Shown here piece by piece: positions 36,001 to 44,312 of a stretch of DNA of 64,000 bases. The notes below the pieces were generated by a model. That model worked only from the letters and a program-made list of their open reading frames with translations. It did not search any database and was not told where the DNA came from. The translations under genes were made by a program, and so were the position numbers. The number at the start of each line of letters is the position of its first letter. The stretch's first letter is position 1. The stretch is from Streptomyces hawaiiensis (GTDB lineage Bacteria; Actinomycetota; Actinomycetes; Streptomycetales; Streptomycetaceae), in NCBI RefSeq assembly GCF_004803895.1, contig NZ_CP021978.1, positions 2,356,001 to 2,420,000 on the forward strand, given 5' to 3'.

Positions 36001-36581
36001 TGGTCCATCAGCTCCAGGAAGTAGCGGTCCTTGCCGAAGATGTCCTGGTAGTCGGCGGCGGCCTTCAGGGCCTCGTCGAAGTGGCCGAGGCGCAGCCGGG
36101 TCTGGACCTCGCCGGAGGGGCAGCCGGTGGAGGCGACGATCCCCTCGGACCACTTGGCGATGGTCTCCTTGTCCATCCGGGGCCACTTCTGCAGCCAGCC
36201 CTCGGCGTACGCGTCGGAGGACAGCCGGAAGAGGTTGTGCAGGCCGGTGCTGTTCACCGCCCACATCGTCTTGTGGGTGTAACCACCGGAACCGGAGACG
36301 TCGTCCCTTTTCTGGTGCGGCTGGCCCCACTGGATCTTGCGCTTGTTGCGCCGGGACTCGGGCGCGACATAGGCCTCGATCCCGATGATCGGGGTCACTC
36401 CGGCCTTCTGGGCGGTGTGGAAGAAGTCGTAGGCGCCGTGGAGGTTGCCGTGGTCGGACATGGCGATGTGCGTCATGCCCATCTCGTCGCACGCGTTGAA
36501 CATGTCCTTCAGCCGCGCGGCACCGTCCAGCAGCGAGTACTGGGTGTGGACGTGCAGGTGCGTGAACGGCGGCTTTGACAC
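33042..36581 (-). CDS. dnaE: DNA polymerase III alpha subunit
   Basis: A 1179-aa replicative polymerase of the DnaE1 type. The N-terminal PHP domain begins FTHLHVHTQYSLLDGAARL and continues with AMSDHGNLHGAYDFF. The polymerase core has the catalytic acids in SMPDVDIDFDERRR and the substrate-binding AVGPGRGSAAGSIVAY and LLKMDFLGLRNLTIMDD. The C-terminal OB-fold (VTIGGIISGLQRKMTKQG) is followed by the tau-binding tail. GTG 36581 was chosen; a much longer open frame upstream overlaps the divergent gene and is not real. No intein seen. Monocistronic. Confidence 0.97.
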   Translation of the reverse strand: MSKPPFTHLHVHTQYSLLDGAARLKDMFNACDEMGMTHIAMSDHGNLHGAYDFFHTAQKAGVTPIIGIEAYVAPESRRNKRKIQWGQPHQKRDDVSGSGGYTHKTMWAVNSTGLHNLFRLSSDAYAEGWLQKWPRMDKETIAKWSEGIVASTGCPSGEVQTRLRLGHFDEALKAAADYQDIFGKDRYFLELMDHGIEIERRVRDGLLDIGKKLGIPPLVTNDSHYTYAHESVAHDALLCIQTGKNLSDPDRFRFDGTGYYLKSTDEMYAIDSSDAWQEGCANTRLIAEMVDTTGMFEKRDLMPKFDIPEGYTEVSWFREETLRGMNRRFPDGIPDDRMKQVEYEMDTIISMGFPGYFLVVADFIMWAKRQGIAVGPGRGSAAGSIVAYALGITDLDPIPHGLIFERFLNPERISMPDVDIDFDERRRVEVIRYVTEKYGADKVAMIGTYGTIKAKNAIKDSARVLGYPYAMGDRLTKAMPADVLGKGINLDGITNPEHPRYSEAGEIRAMYENEPDVKKVIDTAKGVEGLVRQMGVHAAGVIMSSETITDHVPVWVRHTDKVTITQWDYPSCESLGLLKMDFLGLRNLTIMDDAVKMVKSNKGVDIDLLSLPLDDPTTFELLQRGDTLGVFQFDGGPMRSLLRLMKPDNFEDISAVSALYRPGPMGMNSHTNYALRKNGQQEITPIHPELEEPLREVLDVTHGLIVYQEQVQKAAQIIAGYSLGEADILRRVMGKKKPEELAKNFVLFQEGARRKGFSDEAIQALWDVLVPFAGYAFNKAHSAAYGLVSYWTAYLKANHPAEYMAALLTSVKDDKDKSAVYLNECRRMGIKVLPPDVNESMSNFAAQGDDVILFGLSAVRNVGTNVVESIIRCRKAKGKYVSFPDYLDKVEAVVCNKRTTESLIKAGAFDAMGHTRKGLTAHYEPMIDNVVAVKRKEAEGQFDLFGGMGEAETSEPGFGLDVEFSPDEWDKTYLLAQEREMLGLYVSDHPLFGLEHILSDKADAGISQLTGGEHSDGAVVTIGGIISGLQRKMTKQGNAWAIATVEDLAGSIECMFFPATYQLVSTQLVEDAVVFVKGRLDKREDIPRLVAMELQVPDLSNAGTNAPVVLTIPATRVTPPLVSRLGEVLSHHKGDSEVRIKLQGPTKTTVLRLDRHRVKPDPALFGDLKVLLGPSCLAG

Positions 36582-36797
36582 GGCTGCGGCCTCCAGGGAA
36601 AACGTCGGTCGAATGGGTCCGGCAGGCTGCGGACAGTCTGGGGGACAGCGTCGAAGTCTATGCCTCGGCACTGACACCCGGAGGGCTGACCCGCGTACCT
36701 TCGTGCGAGGCTTCGCGGGCACTCCCGCGAGCCGCCGCACGTTAGGCAGAGGGCGGACCTGCCGCCCTGAAATGTACGCACCAGGAGGCACCCAGCG
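36582..36797. promoter_or_regulatory. Divergent dnaE / DUF2252 promoter region
   Basis: This 216-bp spacer holds two dyads: TCGCGGG (36713-36719) with CCCGCGA (36724-36730), and AGGGCGG (36750-36756) with CCGCCCT (36762-36768). AGGAGG lies at 36782-36787 ahead of the DUF2252 start. Both dyads are closer to the DUF2252 gene and could be operators for it. dnaE promoter hexamers could not be fixed. Confidence 0.35.
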
Positions 36798-38138
36798 ATG
36801 TCGTTCCCGCCGCTCGACGACGAGCACCGCGGTGAGGAGATCCTCGCCGTATTCGACACCGCCTTCGGGCAGCTGCTGGCCGCCGACCCGGCCGCGTTCC
36901 GTGTGAAGTTCCGCAAGATGGCGGCCTCGGCCTTCGCCTTCTACCGGGGCACGGCCGGCCTCTTCTACCACGACCTCACTGTGTCTGATCAGTTCGGGTC
37001 GAAGCGGGGCGGCCCGTACCTGGACGAGCGCACCTCCCGCGTGTGGATCCACGGCGACCTGCACGCGGAGAACTTCGGCACCTACATGGACGCCAACGGC
37101 CGCCTGATCTTCAACGTCAACGACTTCGACGAGGCCTACGTCGGCCCCTTCACCTGGGACCTGAAGCGCTTCGCCGCCTCCGTCGCCCTCATCGGGTACG
37201 CGAAGGCTCTCGGCGACGAGCAGATCTCCGAGCTGGTGACGATCTACGCGGTCGCCTACCGCGAGCGGATCCACGCCCTGGCGACGGGCGCGAAGAGCGA
37301 CGAGGTGCCGCCGTTCACGCTGGACACCGCGCAGGGCCCGCTGCTGGACGCGCTGCGTGACGCCCGCTCGCTGACCCGCTTCGGCCTGCTGGACTCGATG
37401 ACGGAGATCCGCGACTTCGAGCGCCGCTTCGCGCCGGGCGGCGGCTCCGTCGAGCTGGACGCGGCCACCCGCTACAAGGTCCTCGCCGCTTTCGACGGCT
37501 ACCTGGAGACGCTCCCGGACAGTTCGCTGACCCGCCCGGACTCCTACCGCGTGAAGGACGTCGTCGGCCGGCGCGGCATCGGCATCGGCTCGGCGGGTCT
37601 GCCGTCGTACAACATCCTGCTGGAGGGGCACAGCGACGCCCTGGAGAACGACGTCGTGATCTACATCAAGCAGGCCCAGACGCCGGCCGTCTCCCGGCAC
37701 ATCACGGACCAGGCGATCCGCGGGTACTTCCAGCACGAGGGGCACCGCACGGTCATCTCCCAGCGCGCCCTCCAGGCGCACGCCGACCCGTGGCTGGGCT
37801 GGACCGAGCTGGACGGCGCGGGCCAGCTGGTCGCCGAGGTCTCGCCGTACGCGGTGGACCTCGACTGGGGCGACATCGACGAGGCGGAGGAGATCGCCCA
37901 GGTGGTGGCCGACCTCGGCCGGGCGACGGCCACGATGCACGCGGCAGCGGACGACCAGTCCGGCGAGTCCCTGGTGCCGTTCTCCACGGAGCGGGCCATC
38001 GACGCGGCGATCGCGGCCGACGAGGAGGGCTTCGCCCCCCTCCTGGTCGACTTCGCGCACAGCTACGGCGCACGCGCGCGTGCCGACCACCAGACCTTCG
38101 TGGACCTGTTCCGCAACGGCCGGATTCCGGGTCTGTGA
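36798..38138 (+). CDS. DUF2252 protein with aminoglycoside-phosphotransferase-like motifs
   Basis: A 446-aa soluble protein. WIHGDLHAENFG (residues 83-94) resembles the Brenner loop of aminoglycoside and choline kinases, and FNVNDFDEAYVGPFTWDLKRF the metal-binding Asp that follows it, so this is probably a kinase-like fold. Other conserved parts are FYRGTAGLFYHDL, RRGIGIGSAGLPSYNILLEG and RVISQRALQAHADPWLGW-like sequence. No substrate is known. It has a strong AGGAGG-based ribosome-binding site and is divergent from dnaE. Confidence 0.82.
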   Translation: MSFPPLDDEHRGEEILAVFDTAFGQLLAADPAAFRVKFRKMAASAFAFYRGTAGLFYHDLTVSDQFGSKRGGPYLDERTSRVWIHGDLHAENFGTYMDANGRLIFNVNDFDEAYVGPFTWDLKRFAASVALIGYAKALGDEQISELVTIYAVAYRERIHALATGAKSDEVPPFTLDTAQGPLLDALRDARSLTRFGLLDSMTEIRDFERRFAPGGGSVELDAATRYKVLAAFDGYLETLPDSSLTRPDSYRVKDVVGRRGIGIGSAGLPSYNILLEGHSDALENDVVIYIKQAQTPAVSRHITDQAIRGYFQHEGHRTVISQRALQAHADPWLGWTELDGAGQLVAEVSPYAVDLDWGDIDEAEEIAQVVADLGRATATMHAAADDQSGESLVPFSTERAIDAAIAADEEGFAPLLVDFAHSYGARARADHQTFVDLFRNGRIPGL

Positions 38139-38208
38139 CGGAAGCGGGCTCACACAGGCATCCTTTAGGGGTCTCTTACGGGACCGCGTGACACACTCTC
38201 CTATCGCT

Positions 38209-38904
38209 ATGGACATATCCGGGATCCAGCTCAGAGCCGTACGCGCGGCGCTGTTCACGGCCGTGGTCGTGACGCTCAGCACCGCGTCGCACGTGCTGCT
38301 GTCCCGGGCCCCGCTGCCGGTGGGCACGGTGGCCGCGGTCGCCGCCGCCGTGTTCGTGATCGCGTTCGCCCTGGCGGGCCGCGAGCGCTCCTTCGGGAGG
38401 ATCGCGGCCCTGCTGATCCCGCTGGAACTGGCCGCCGACACGGTGTTCACCACGGGCCAGCACGCCTGTTACGGGCGGGCGGGCGGCCCGGTCACCGGCC
38501 CCCTGCGCTCGGTCGGCCTGGACGTGCTCTGCGGCGGCGGCGAGGTCGGCACCCCCCTGGCCCGGATGGCCGGGGCCACCGGCACCGACCGGCTGGCGGC
38601 CGCGGTGGTCCATGCCGACCCGGCCACAGCCTGGCTTCTGCTCGGCGCGCACATCGGCGTCGGGCTCCTCGCCGCCGTCTGGCTGCGCCGCGGCGAGCGG
38701 GCCCTGGCCCAGCTGCTGCGGGCGGTGACGGCGACGACGTTCCGGCCGCTGCTGCTGGCGGTCGCCGCGGTCACGGTGGAGCGGGCCCCGGCCGGGCGGC
38801 GCCTGCCGGCGCGCGCCGCCGACCGCACGCCCACCACGCGCGACCGGATCCTCGCCTACTCCCTGGGACGGCGCGGACCGCCGTGCTCGCCCGCCTTCGC
38901 GTAA
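38209..38904 (+). CDS. Integral membrane protein, unknown function
   Basis: A 231-aa protein with four hydrophobic segments (about 9-27, 34-53, 60-75, 137-160). A loop contains two Cys (QHACYGRAGG and VLCGGGEVG) that may pair outside the membrane. The C-terminal 60 residues are basic and cytosolic (RRLPARAADRTPTTRDR). ATG 38209 was chosen; the upstream extension overlaps the DUF2252 gene. Family not recognised. It lies upstream of the second DsbA-like gene, which may oxidise such loops, but the link is only positional. Confidence 0.65.
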   Translation: MDISGIQLRAVRAALFTAVVVTLSTASHVLLSRAPLPVGTVAAVAAAVFVIAFALAGRERSFGRIAALLIPLELAADTVFTTGQHACYGRAGGPVTGPLRSVGLDVLCGGGEVGTPLARMAGATGTDRLAAAVVHADPATAWLLLGAHIGVGLLAAVWLRRGERALAQLLRAVTATTFRPLLLAVAAVTVERAPAGRRLPARAADRTPTTRDRILAYSLGRRGPPCSPAFA

Positions 38905-39034
38905 GGCACGCGTCTTCGCACGAGGCACTCGCCGCGGAAGGCTCCCGCCCTCTCCTCGGCACTTTCGAGCACCAGCAGTCCCCCTTACGTAGCCCGCACA
39001 CACAGATGTGCGCGTCCCCCACGGAGACATCACC

Positions 39035-39853
39035 ATGAGCAAGCGGAACACCCAGGCGGCGAAGATGGCAGCCCGCGAGCGGCTGCGCGCCGAGCGCGAG
39101 CGCGAGGCCAAGCGCGCCAAGGCCAAGCGCCAGATCATCGTCGCGGCCTCCATAGTCGGCGTGCTGGCGATAGCCGGCGGCATCGGCTACGCCGTCGTCC
39201 AGGCCAACAAGCCCACCTACTGGGAAGGCCAGAAGGACGCCAAGGTCGTCGCCCCGGCCAACACCACGGGCACCGACGGCACCACGGTCGTCATCGGCAA
39301 GGACTCGGCGAAGAAGACCCTCAAGATCTACGAGGACCCGCGCTGCCCGGTGTGCGCCCAGTTCGAGCAGACCGTCGGTCCGACCGTGAAGAAGGACATC
39401 GACGACGGCAAGTTCAAGATGCAGTTCATCGGCGCCACGTTCATCGACAACAAGGACAACGGCGAGGGCTCCAAGAACGCGCTGAGCGCCCTGGGCGCCG
39501 CGCTGAACGTGAGCGACGAGGCGTTCCTCGACTACAAGGCCGCGCTGTACTCGGCGAAGTACCACCCGGAGGAGACGACCGACAAGTTCAAGGACGACAG
39601 CTACCTCATCAAGGTCGCGAACACCGTCCCCGAACTGAAGGACAACAAGAAGTTCCAGGACGCGGTCGAGAAGGGCACCTACGACGCCTGGGCGATGGCC
39701 ATGTCGAAGACCTTCGACGACAACAAGGACGGGGTGAAGGGCACGCCGGGCTTCGTCATGGACGGCAAGCAGCTCACCGCCGACAGCCAGGGCACGCCGC
39801 TGATGACGGTGGCCGACTTCAACCGGGTCGTGGGCGAGGCCCTCAAGAAGTGA
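39035..39853 (+). CDS. Second membrane-anchored DsbA-family protein
   Basis: A 272-aa protein with the same layout as the product at 8615-9391: a charged Arg/Glu/Lys/Ala N-terminus (1-31), a membrane anchor (33-53) and an outer thioredoxin-fold domain. The redox pair is C104-P-V-C107 in YEDPRCPVCAQFE, and GTPGFVMDGKQL supplies the cis-Pro loop. The outer domain is notably Lys/Asp-rich (KVKKDIDDGKF-type stretches). ATG 39035 was preferred to one 27 bp upstream. Likely a thiol-disulfide enzyme for exported proteins. Confidence 0.87.
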   Translation: MSKRNTQAAKMAARERLRAEREREAKRAKAKRQIIVAASIVGVLAIAGGIGYAVVQANKPTYWEGQKDAKVVAPANTTGTDGTTVVIGKDSAKKTLKIYEDPRCPVCAQFEQTVGPTVKKDIDDGKFKMQFIGATFIDNKDNGEGSKNALSALGAALNVSDEAFLDYKAALYSAKYHPEETTDKFKDDSYLIKVANTVPELKDNKKFQDAVEKGTYDAWAMAMSKTFDDNKDGVKGTPGFVMDGKQLTADSQGTPLMTVADFNRVVGEALKK

Positions 39854-39883
39854 CGGCAGGTCGGGGACCGGTCGGCATGTGAA

Positions 39884-39914
39884 GAGCGGGCGAACTTCCG
39901 GAGTTCGCCCGCTC
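39884..39914 (+). terminator. Perfect 13-bp hairpin between DsbA-like and phoD genes
   Basis: GAGCGGGCGAACT (39884-39896), TCCGG loop and its complement 39902-39914, 31 bp after the DsbA-like stop and 31 bp before the phoD start. It ends the first gene and lies very close to the phoD promoter. Confidence 0.8.
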
Positions 39915-39945
39915 CGGTGCATACCGACCAGTAACCTGATCGGCT

Positions 39946-41616
39946 GTGACCAGTCGATACAGATCATCGAATACGTCGGAGGGCTTCAACTCCCTCACCC
40001 CGCGCCGCCGTTCGGTCGTCAAGGCCGCGGCGGCGACCGCTGTCCTGGCCGGACCGCTGGCGGCGACCCTGCCCGCGCGCGCCGTCGACCAGGCACCCGC
40101 GTTCCTGCACGGCGTCGCCTCCGGTGACCCGCTGCCGGACGGCATCCTGCTGTGGACCCGCGTCACGCCGATGCCGGAGGCGATACCCGGCTCCGGAGTC
40201 GGCCCGGACACCGAGGTGAGCTGGATCGTCGCCAGGGACAAGGCGTTCAGCACCGTCGTCGCCAAGGGCTCCACCACCGCGACGGCCGCCTCCGACCACA
40301 CCGTGAAGGCCGACATCCGCGGCCTGGAGCCGGGCACCGACTACTGGTTCCGCTTCTCCGCCGGCGGCACCGACTCCCCCGCCGCACGCACCCGCACCGC
40401 CCCGGCCCACGACGCCGCCGTCCAGGGCCTGCGCTTCGGCGTGGTCTCCTGCGCCAACTGGGAGGCCGGCTACTTCTCCCCGTACCGTCATCTCGCGGCC
40501 CGCGGCGACCTGGACGCCTGGCTGCACCTGGGCGACTACATCTACGAGTACGGCACCGGCGAGTACGGCACCCGCGACAAGGTCGTCCGCCCGCACGCCC
40601 CGGCCCACGAGATCCTCACGCTCGCCGACTACCGCGTCCGGCACGCGCGGTACAAGACCGACCCCGACCTTCAGGCACTGCACGCCGCGGCCCCCGTCGT
40701 CGCGATCTGGGACGACCACGAGTTCGCCAACGACGCCTTCTCCGGCGGCGCGGAGAACCACACGGAGGGCGCGGAGGGCGCCTGGTCCGCCCGGCAGGCC
40801 GCCGCCAAGCAGGCCTACTTCGAGTGGATGCCGGTACGCCCCGCGACCGCGGGCACCACCTACCGCCGGCTGCGCTTCGGCAAGCTGGCCGACCTGTCGC
40901 TGCTGGACCTGCGCTCCTTCCGCTCGCAGCAGGTCAAGGTCGGTGACGGCGAGGTCGACGACCCGGACCGCACGCTCACCGGCCGCGCCCAGCTCGACTG
41001 GCTCAAGGCGGGGCTGAAGTCGTCCGACACCACCTGGCGACTGGTCGGCAACTCGGTGATGATCTCGCCGTTCGCCATCGGCTCGCTCTCCGCCGACCTG
41101 CTCAAGCCCCTCGCCAAGCTGCTGGGCCTGCCGCAGGAGGGCCTCGCCCTCAACACCGACCAGTGGGACGGCTACACCGACGACCGCCGCGAGATCCTGG
41201 CGCACCTGCGGACGAACGCGATCCGCAACACGGTCTTCCTCACCGGCGACATCCACATGGCCTGGGCCAACGACGTGCCGGTGGACGCCGGCACGTATCC
41301 GCTGTCCCCCTCGGCCGCCACGGAGTTCGTCGTCACGTCGGTCACCTCCGACAACCTCGACGACATCGTCAAGGTCCCGCAGGGCACGGTCTCCGCGGTC
41401 GCCGCGCCGGTCATCCGCGCCGCCAACCGCCATGTCCACTGGGTCGACACCGACCGGCACGGCTTCGGCGTCCTGGACATCACGGCCGAGCGCGCGCAGA
41501 TGGACTACTACGTCATCTCCGACCGCGCCAAGCGTGACGCGACGGCCAAGTGGACGCGCTCGTACCGCACGCGCAGCGGTACGCAGAAGGCCGAGCGCTC
41601 CTACGACCCGGTGTAA
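39946..41616 (+). CDS. phoD: Alkaline phosphatase PhoD, Tat-exported
   Basis: A 556-aa secreted phosphodiesterase/alkaline phosphatase that uses Fe3+ and Ca2+. The twin-Arg signal [17 protein letters not shown] begins at residue 20 and cleavage is likely after ATLPARA. The PhoD N-terminal domain ([20 protein letters not shown]) precedes the catalytic core with [31 protein letters not shown] and [13 protein letters not shown], which hold the metal ligands. GTG 39946 lacks a strong ribosome-binding site. No clear tandem PHO-box repeats are visible upstream, so Pho control cannot be asserted from this sequence. Confidence 0.94.
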   Translation: MTSRYRSSNTSEGFNSLTPRRRSVVKAAAATAVLAGPLAATLPARAVDQAPAFLHGVASGDPLPDGILLWTRVTPMPEAIPGSGVGPDTEVSWIVARDKAFSTVVAKGSTTATAASDHTVKADIRGLEPGTDYWFRFSAGGTDSPAARTRTAPAHDAAVQGLRFGVVSCANWEAGYFSPYRHLAARGDLDAWLHLGDYIYEYGTGEYGTRDKVVRPHAPAHEILTLADYRVRHARYKTDPDLQALHAAAPVVAIWDDHEFANDAFSGGAENHTEGAEGAWSARQAAAKQAYFEWMPVRPATAGTTYRRLRFGKLADLSLLDLRSFRSQQVKVGDGEVDDPDRTLTGRAQLDWLKAGLKSSDTTWRLVGNSVMISPFAIGSLSADLLKPLAKLLGLPQEGLALNTDQWDGYTDDRREILAHLRTNAIRNTVFLTGDIHMAWANDVPVDAGTYPLSPSAATEFVVTSVTSDNLDDIVKVPQGTVSAVAAPVIRAANRHVHWVDTDRHGFGVLDITAERAQMDYYVISDRAKRDATAKWTRSYRTRSGTQKAERSYDPV

Positions 41617-41622
41617 CCGCCG

Positions 41623-42192
41623 CTACAGGGTGTCGAGGAAGCCGAGTGCCACCCGCCAGGTGGCCTCGGCGGCCTCGGCGTCGTAGTCCGGCAGGTCGGG
41701 GTCGGTATAGAGATGACCGGCCCCGGCGTACCGGTACACCTCCACGTCGGCGCCGGTGCGGCCCATCTGGAGGTACCAGGCGCTGAGCCAGTCGTCCGTC
41801 TCGAAGGGGTCCGGCTCCGCCACGTGCAGCTGGACCGGCAGGTCCTCGGCCGTGACGTCCGGCGCGATGTCCGAGGTGCCGTGCAGGAGCAGCAGGCCCC
41901 GCGCCTTGTCATCGCCCAGGGCGAGGGTCTGGGCGATGGAGGCGCCGAGCGAGAACCCGGCGTACACCAGCCCGCGCTCGGAGTAGGGAGCGGCGGCCAG
42001 CACGGCCCGCTTCAGCAGTTCGTCCTTGCCGATCTTCTCCTTGTGTTCCATGCCCTCCTCGACCGACTCGAACGTGCGCCCCTCGAAGAGGTCGGGCGCC
42101 CACACCTCGTGTCCGGCCGACCGCAGCCGGTCAGCGGCCTGGAGCACCGCGGGCCGCAGTCCATGGGTCGAGTGAAAGAGCATGATGTTCAT
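41623..42192 (-). CDS. Dienelactone-hydrolase-like alpha/beta hydrolase
   Basis: A 189-aa single-domain hydrolase. The nucleophile elbow reads GFSLGAS (about residues 95-101), with Ser where classical dienelactone hydrolases have Cys. The other triad members are likely in VAEPDPFETDDW and GAGHLYTDPDLPDYD. It starts at ATG 42192 (NIMLFHSTHGLRP); the longer frame includes the divergent promoter. Its stop lies 6 bp from the convergent phoD stop, so the two genes are tail to tail with no room for a hairpin. Substrate unknown. Confidence 0.82.
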   Translation of the reverse strand: MNIMLFHSTHGLRPAVLQAADRLRSAGHEVWAPDLFEGRTFESVEEGMEHKEKIGKDELLKRAVLAAAPYSERGLVYAGFSLGASIAQTLALGDDKARGLLLLHGTSDIAPDVTAEDLPVQLHVAEPDPFETDDWLSAWYLQMGRTGADVEVYRYAGAGHLYTDPDLPDYDAEAAEATWRVALGFLDTL

Positions 42193-42299
42193 GAGGCCAT
42201 GGTGCCAGCCGGGTGTGACCGGCCGGGATCCCGGCACTACCCCCGACGCAACGGAAGTCACATGTTCATGCACCCCGGGAGCCGGTTAGGTTCGGTGGC

Positions 42300-43439
42300 A
42301 TGGAGAACCTGCTACGACCGCTGATCGTGGTCGGTGGCTCGGTCGTGCTCACGCTGGTGATCGGCTGGGCCACCGACTTCCTGCTGCGCAAGGCCGACGA
42401 ACGGCACCACGACACCCCACTGTGGGATCTGCTCCGCCGTGGCCGTATCCCCTACCAGCTCGTGCTGTGCGCGGCCCTGCTGAGAGGGTCGTACGACGAG
42501 GCCCAACTGCTGGAGAGCCGCGACGAGGCCGTCGGCCGGGTGCTGACCCTGGTACTGATCGGGTCGACCGCCTGGCTGGTGATCCGTATCGCGGCGGCGA
42601 TCGTCGAGACGTCGTACAGCCGGTACGCCAGCGCCCGGGCCCACCGCGACCCGGCCAGGGTCCGCCGGGTGCGCACCCAGGTGACACTGATCATGCGCGT
42701 GGTGTCCGCGATCGTCGGCGTGGTGGCCGCGGCGAGCATGCTGCTGACCTTCCCGGCGTTCCGCGCGGCGGGTGCCTCGCTGCTGGCCTCGGCCGGCATC
42801 CTCGGCATCGTCGCCGGTGTCGCCGCCCAGTCCACGCTGAGCAACATGTTCGCGGGGTTCCAGATCGCCTTCGGCGACATGGTGCGCATCGGGGACACGG
42901 TGGTGGTGGACGGCGAGTGGGGCACGGTCGAGGAGATCACGCTGACCTTCCTGACCGTCCGCACCTGGGACGAGCGCCGCATCACCATGCCGGTGTCGTA
43001 CTTCACGTCCAAGCCGTTCGAGAACTGGTCGCGCGGCACGCCGCAGATGACGGGCATCGTCTTCTGGCACGTCGATCACACCGCCCCCGTGGAGGCGATG
43101 CGCGACAAGCTCCGCGACATCCTGCGCGAGTGCGCGGCCTGGGACGGCCGCGCCTACAACCTGTCCGTCACGGACACCACTCCGAACACCATGCAGGTGC
43201 GGGCCCTGGTGACGGCCAAGGACGCGGACGACATCTGGACGGTGCGGGTCACCGTCCGCGAGGAGATGATCCGCTGGCTGACCCGCGAGCACCCGTACGC
43301 CCTGCCCCGGGTCAACACGGCGGACGCGGTCCTTCCGCCGTCTCCGGGGAGCAACGGCCACCGCCCGTCCCCGCAGGAGGCCGTACCGGCCCAGCAGCGT
43401 CGCTACCACGGCAACGGCTCGGGCCGGCCGGAGCGGTGA
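42300..43439 (+). CDS. MscS-family mechanosensitive channel
   Basis: A 379-aa membrane protein. Two leading membrane segments (about 8-28 and 73-100) precede the pore helices (VVSAIVGVVAAASMLL and ASLLASAGILGIVAGVAAQ) and the conserved STLSNMFAGFQIAFGD. The cytosolic beta domain follows (GDTVVVDGEWGTVEEITLTFLTVRTWDERRITMPVSYF). The last 45 residues are Pro/Arg-rich. It relieves osmotic down-shock. Divergent from the hydrolase across 107 bp; ends in a strong terminator. Confidence 0.92.
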   Translation: MENLLRPLIVVGGSVVLTLVIGWATDFLLRKADERHHDTPLWDLLRRGRIPYQLVLCAALLRGSYDEAQLLESRDEAVGRVLTLVLIGSTAWLVIRIAAAIVETSYSRYASARAHRDPARVRRVRTQVTLIMRVVSAIVGVVAAASMLLTFPAFRAAGASLLASAGILGIVAGVAAQSTLSNMFAGFQIAFGDMVRIGDTVVVDGEWGTVEEITLTFLTVRTWDERRITMPVSYFTSKPFENWSRGTPQMTGIVFWHVDHTAPVEAMRDKLRDILRECAAWDGRAYNLSVTDTTPNTMQVRALVTAKDADDIWTVRVTVREEMIRWLTREHPYALPRVNTADAVLPPSPGSNGHRPSPQEAVPAQQRRYHGNGSGRPER

Positions 43440-43469
43440 CGACACGGGCCGGCGCCCGCACGGACGACA

Positions 43470-43500
43470 GGAGGGCTGCCCGCGCCGCGGGCAGCCCTCC
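43470..43500. terminator. Bidirectional terminator between mscS-like and SDR genes
   Basis: GGAGGGCTGCCCG (43470-43482), a 5-nt GC loop and exact complement 43488-43500, between convergent stops. Confidence 0.85.
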
Positions 43501-43514
43501 TCCGTGCTGTCGGG

Positions 43515-44255
43515 TCAGTGGCCGCGCTCGGCGCCGCCGTTGACCTGGATGATCTGCGAGGTGATGTGCCCGGCGCCCGGGGAGGCCAGCCAGTGCAGGG
43601 TCTCGGCGACGTCCCCCGGGGTCCCGGCCCGGCCGTTCGAGGTCTCATCGATGAGCCGCGCCCGCCGCTCCTCGGCCATCGCGTCCCCGAAGAACTCGGT
43701 GTCCTCGATGTACCCGGGCGCGACCACGTTCGCGGTGATGCCACGCGGCCCGAGCTCCCGGGCCAGATCGTGGGCGTACGGGTGCAGTCCCGCCTTGGCC
43801 GCCGCGTACGCCCCGCTCCCGGATCCCCGGTAGGCGGCGATGGAGCTGAGGAACAGCACCCGTCCCCCGGGCTCGGAGAGCCGCGGCTTCAGCGCCTCGG
43901 TGAGAAGGACCGCGGTCAGGGTGTTGAGCCGGAAGTTCACGCTCCAGGTGTGCGCGACGGCCGCGAGCGGATCGTCACCCGGGGCGTCCGGTTCGAGCAG
44001 TCCGCTGCCCCCGGCGCTGTGCACGAGCACGTCCACAGCCCCCAACTCCCGCTCCACGAAGGCGGCGACACCGCGCACGTCCGCCGGCTCGGCGAGATCG
44101 GCGGCGTACGTCAGCGCGCCGGGCACCTCGGCCTTCTCCAGCACATCCGCCCGCCGCCCGAGCAGCAGCACCCGGTCCCCGCCGGCGGCGAACAGCCGGG
44201 CCGCCGCGAGCCCGATTCCCGTACCTCCGCCACTGATTATTACGTTTCGTGCCAT
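43515..44255 (-). CDS. SDR-family oxidoreductase (3-oxoacyl-ACP reductase-like)
   Basis: A 246-aa classical short-chain dehydrogenase. The Rossmann motif is SGGGTGIGLAAARLF (residues 8-22), the catalytic Ser is in VLFLSSIAAYRG and the Tyr/Lys pair in GAYAAAKAGLHPYA. PGYIEDTEFFGD follows. LVHSAGGSG replaces the usual NNAG and is a mild variant. Cofactor is probably NADP(H), judged from the Arg after strand 2 (LLLGRRADVL). Substrate unknown; monocistronic. Confidence 0.88.
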   Translation of the reverse strand: MARNVIISGGGTGIGLAAARLFAAGGDRVLLLGRRADVLEKAEVPGALTYAADLAEPADVRGVAAFVERELGAVDVLVHSAGGSGLLEPDAPGDDPLAAVAHTWSVNFRLNTLTAVLLTEALKPRLSEPGGRVLFLSSIAAYRGSGSGAYAAAKAGLHPYAHDLARELGPRGITANVVAPGYIEDTEFFGDAMAEERRARLIDETSNGRAGTPGDVAETLHWLASPGAGHITSQIIQVNGGAERGH

Positions 44256-44312
44256 ACGACCGACCCTACGACGCCGTGATCGTCCTCCGTCAAACCGGCG
44301 ACAGCAGCCCGC

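Noticed and set aside
33039..36578. Long open frames opposite dnaE (371 and 797 aa)
   Set aside because: They arise from third-position GC bias of dnaE and encode repetitive Val/Gly/Asp/Arg without domains.
36582..38453. N-terminal extension of the dnaE frame past 36581
   Set aside because: It runs through the divergent DUF2252 gene; the PHP domain begins right after the GTG at 36581.
39854..39945. PHO box ahead of phoD
   Set aside because: A single GTTCGCCC lies inside the terminator stem; the tandem 11-bp repeats expected for PhoP binding are missing.
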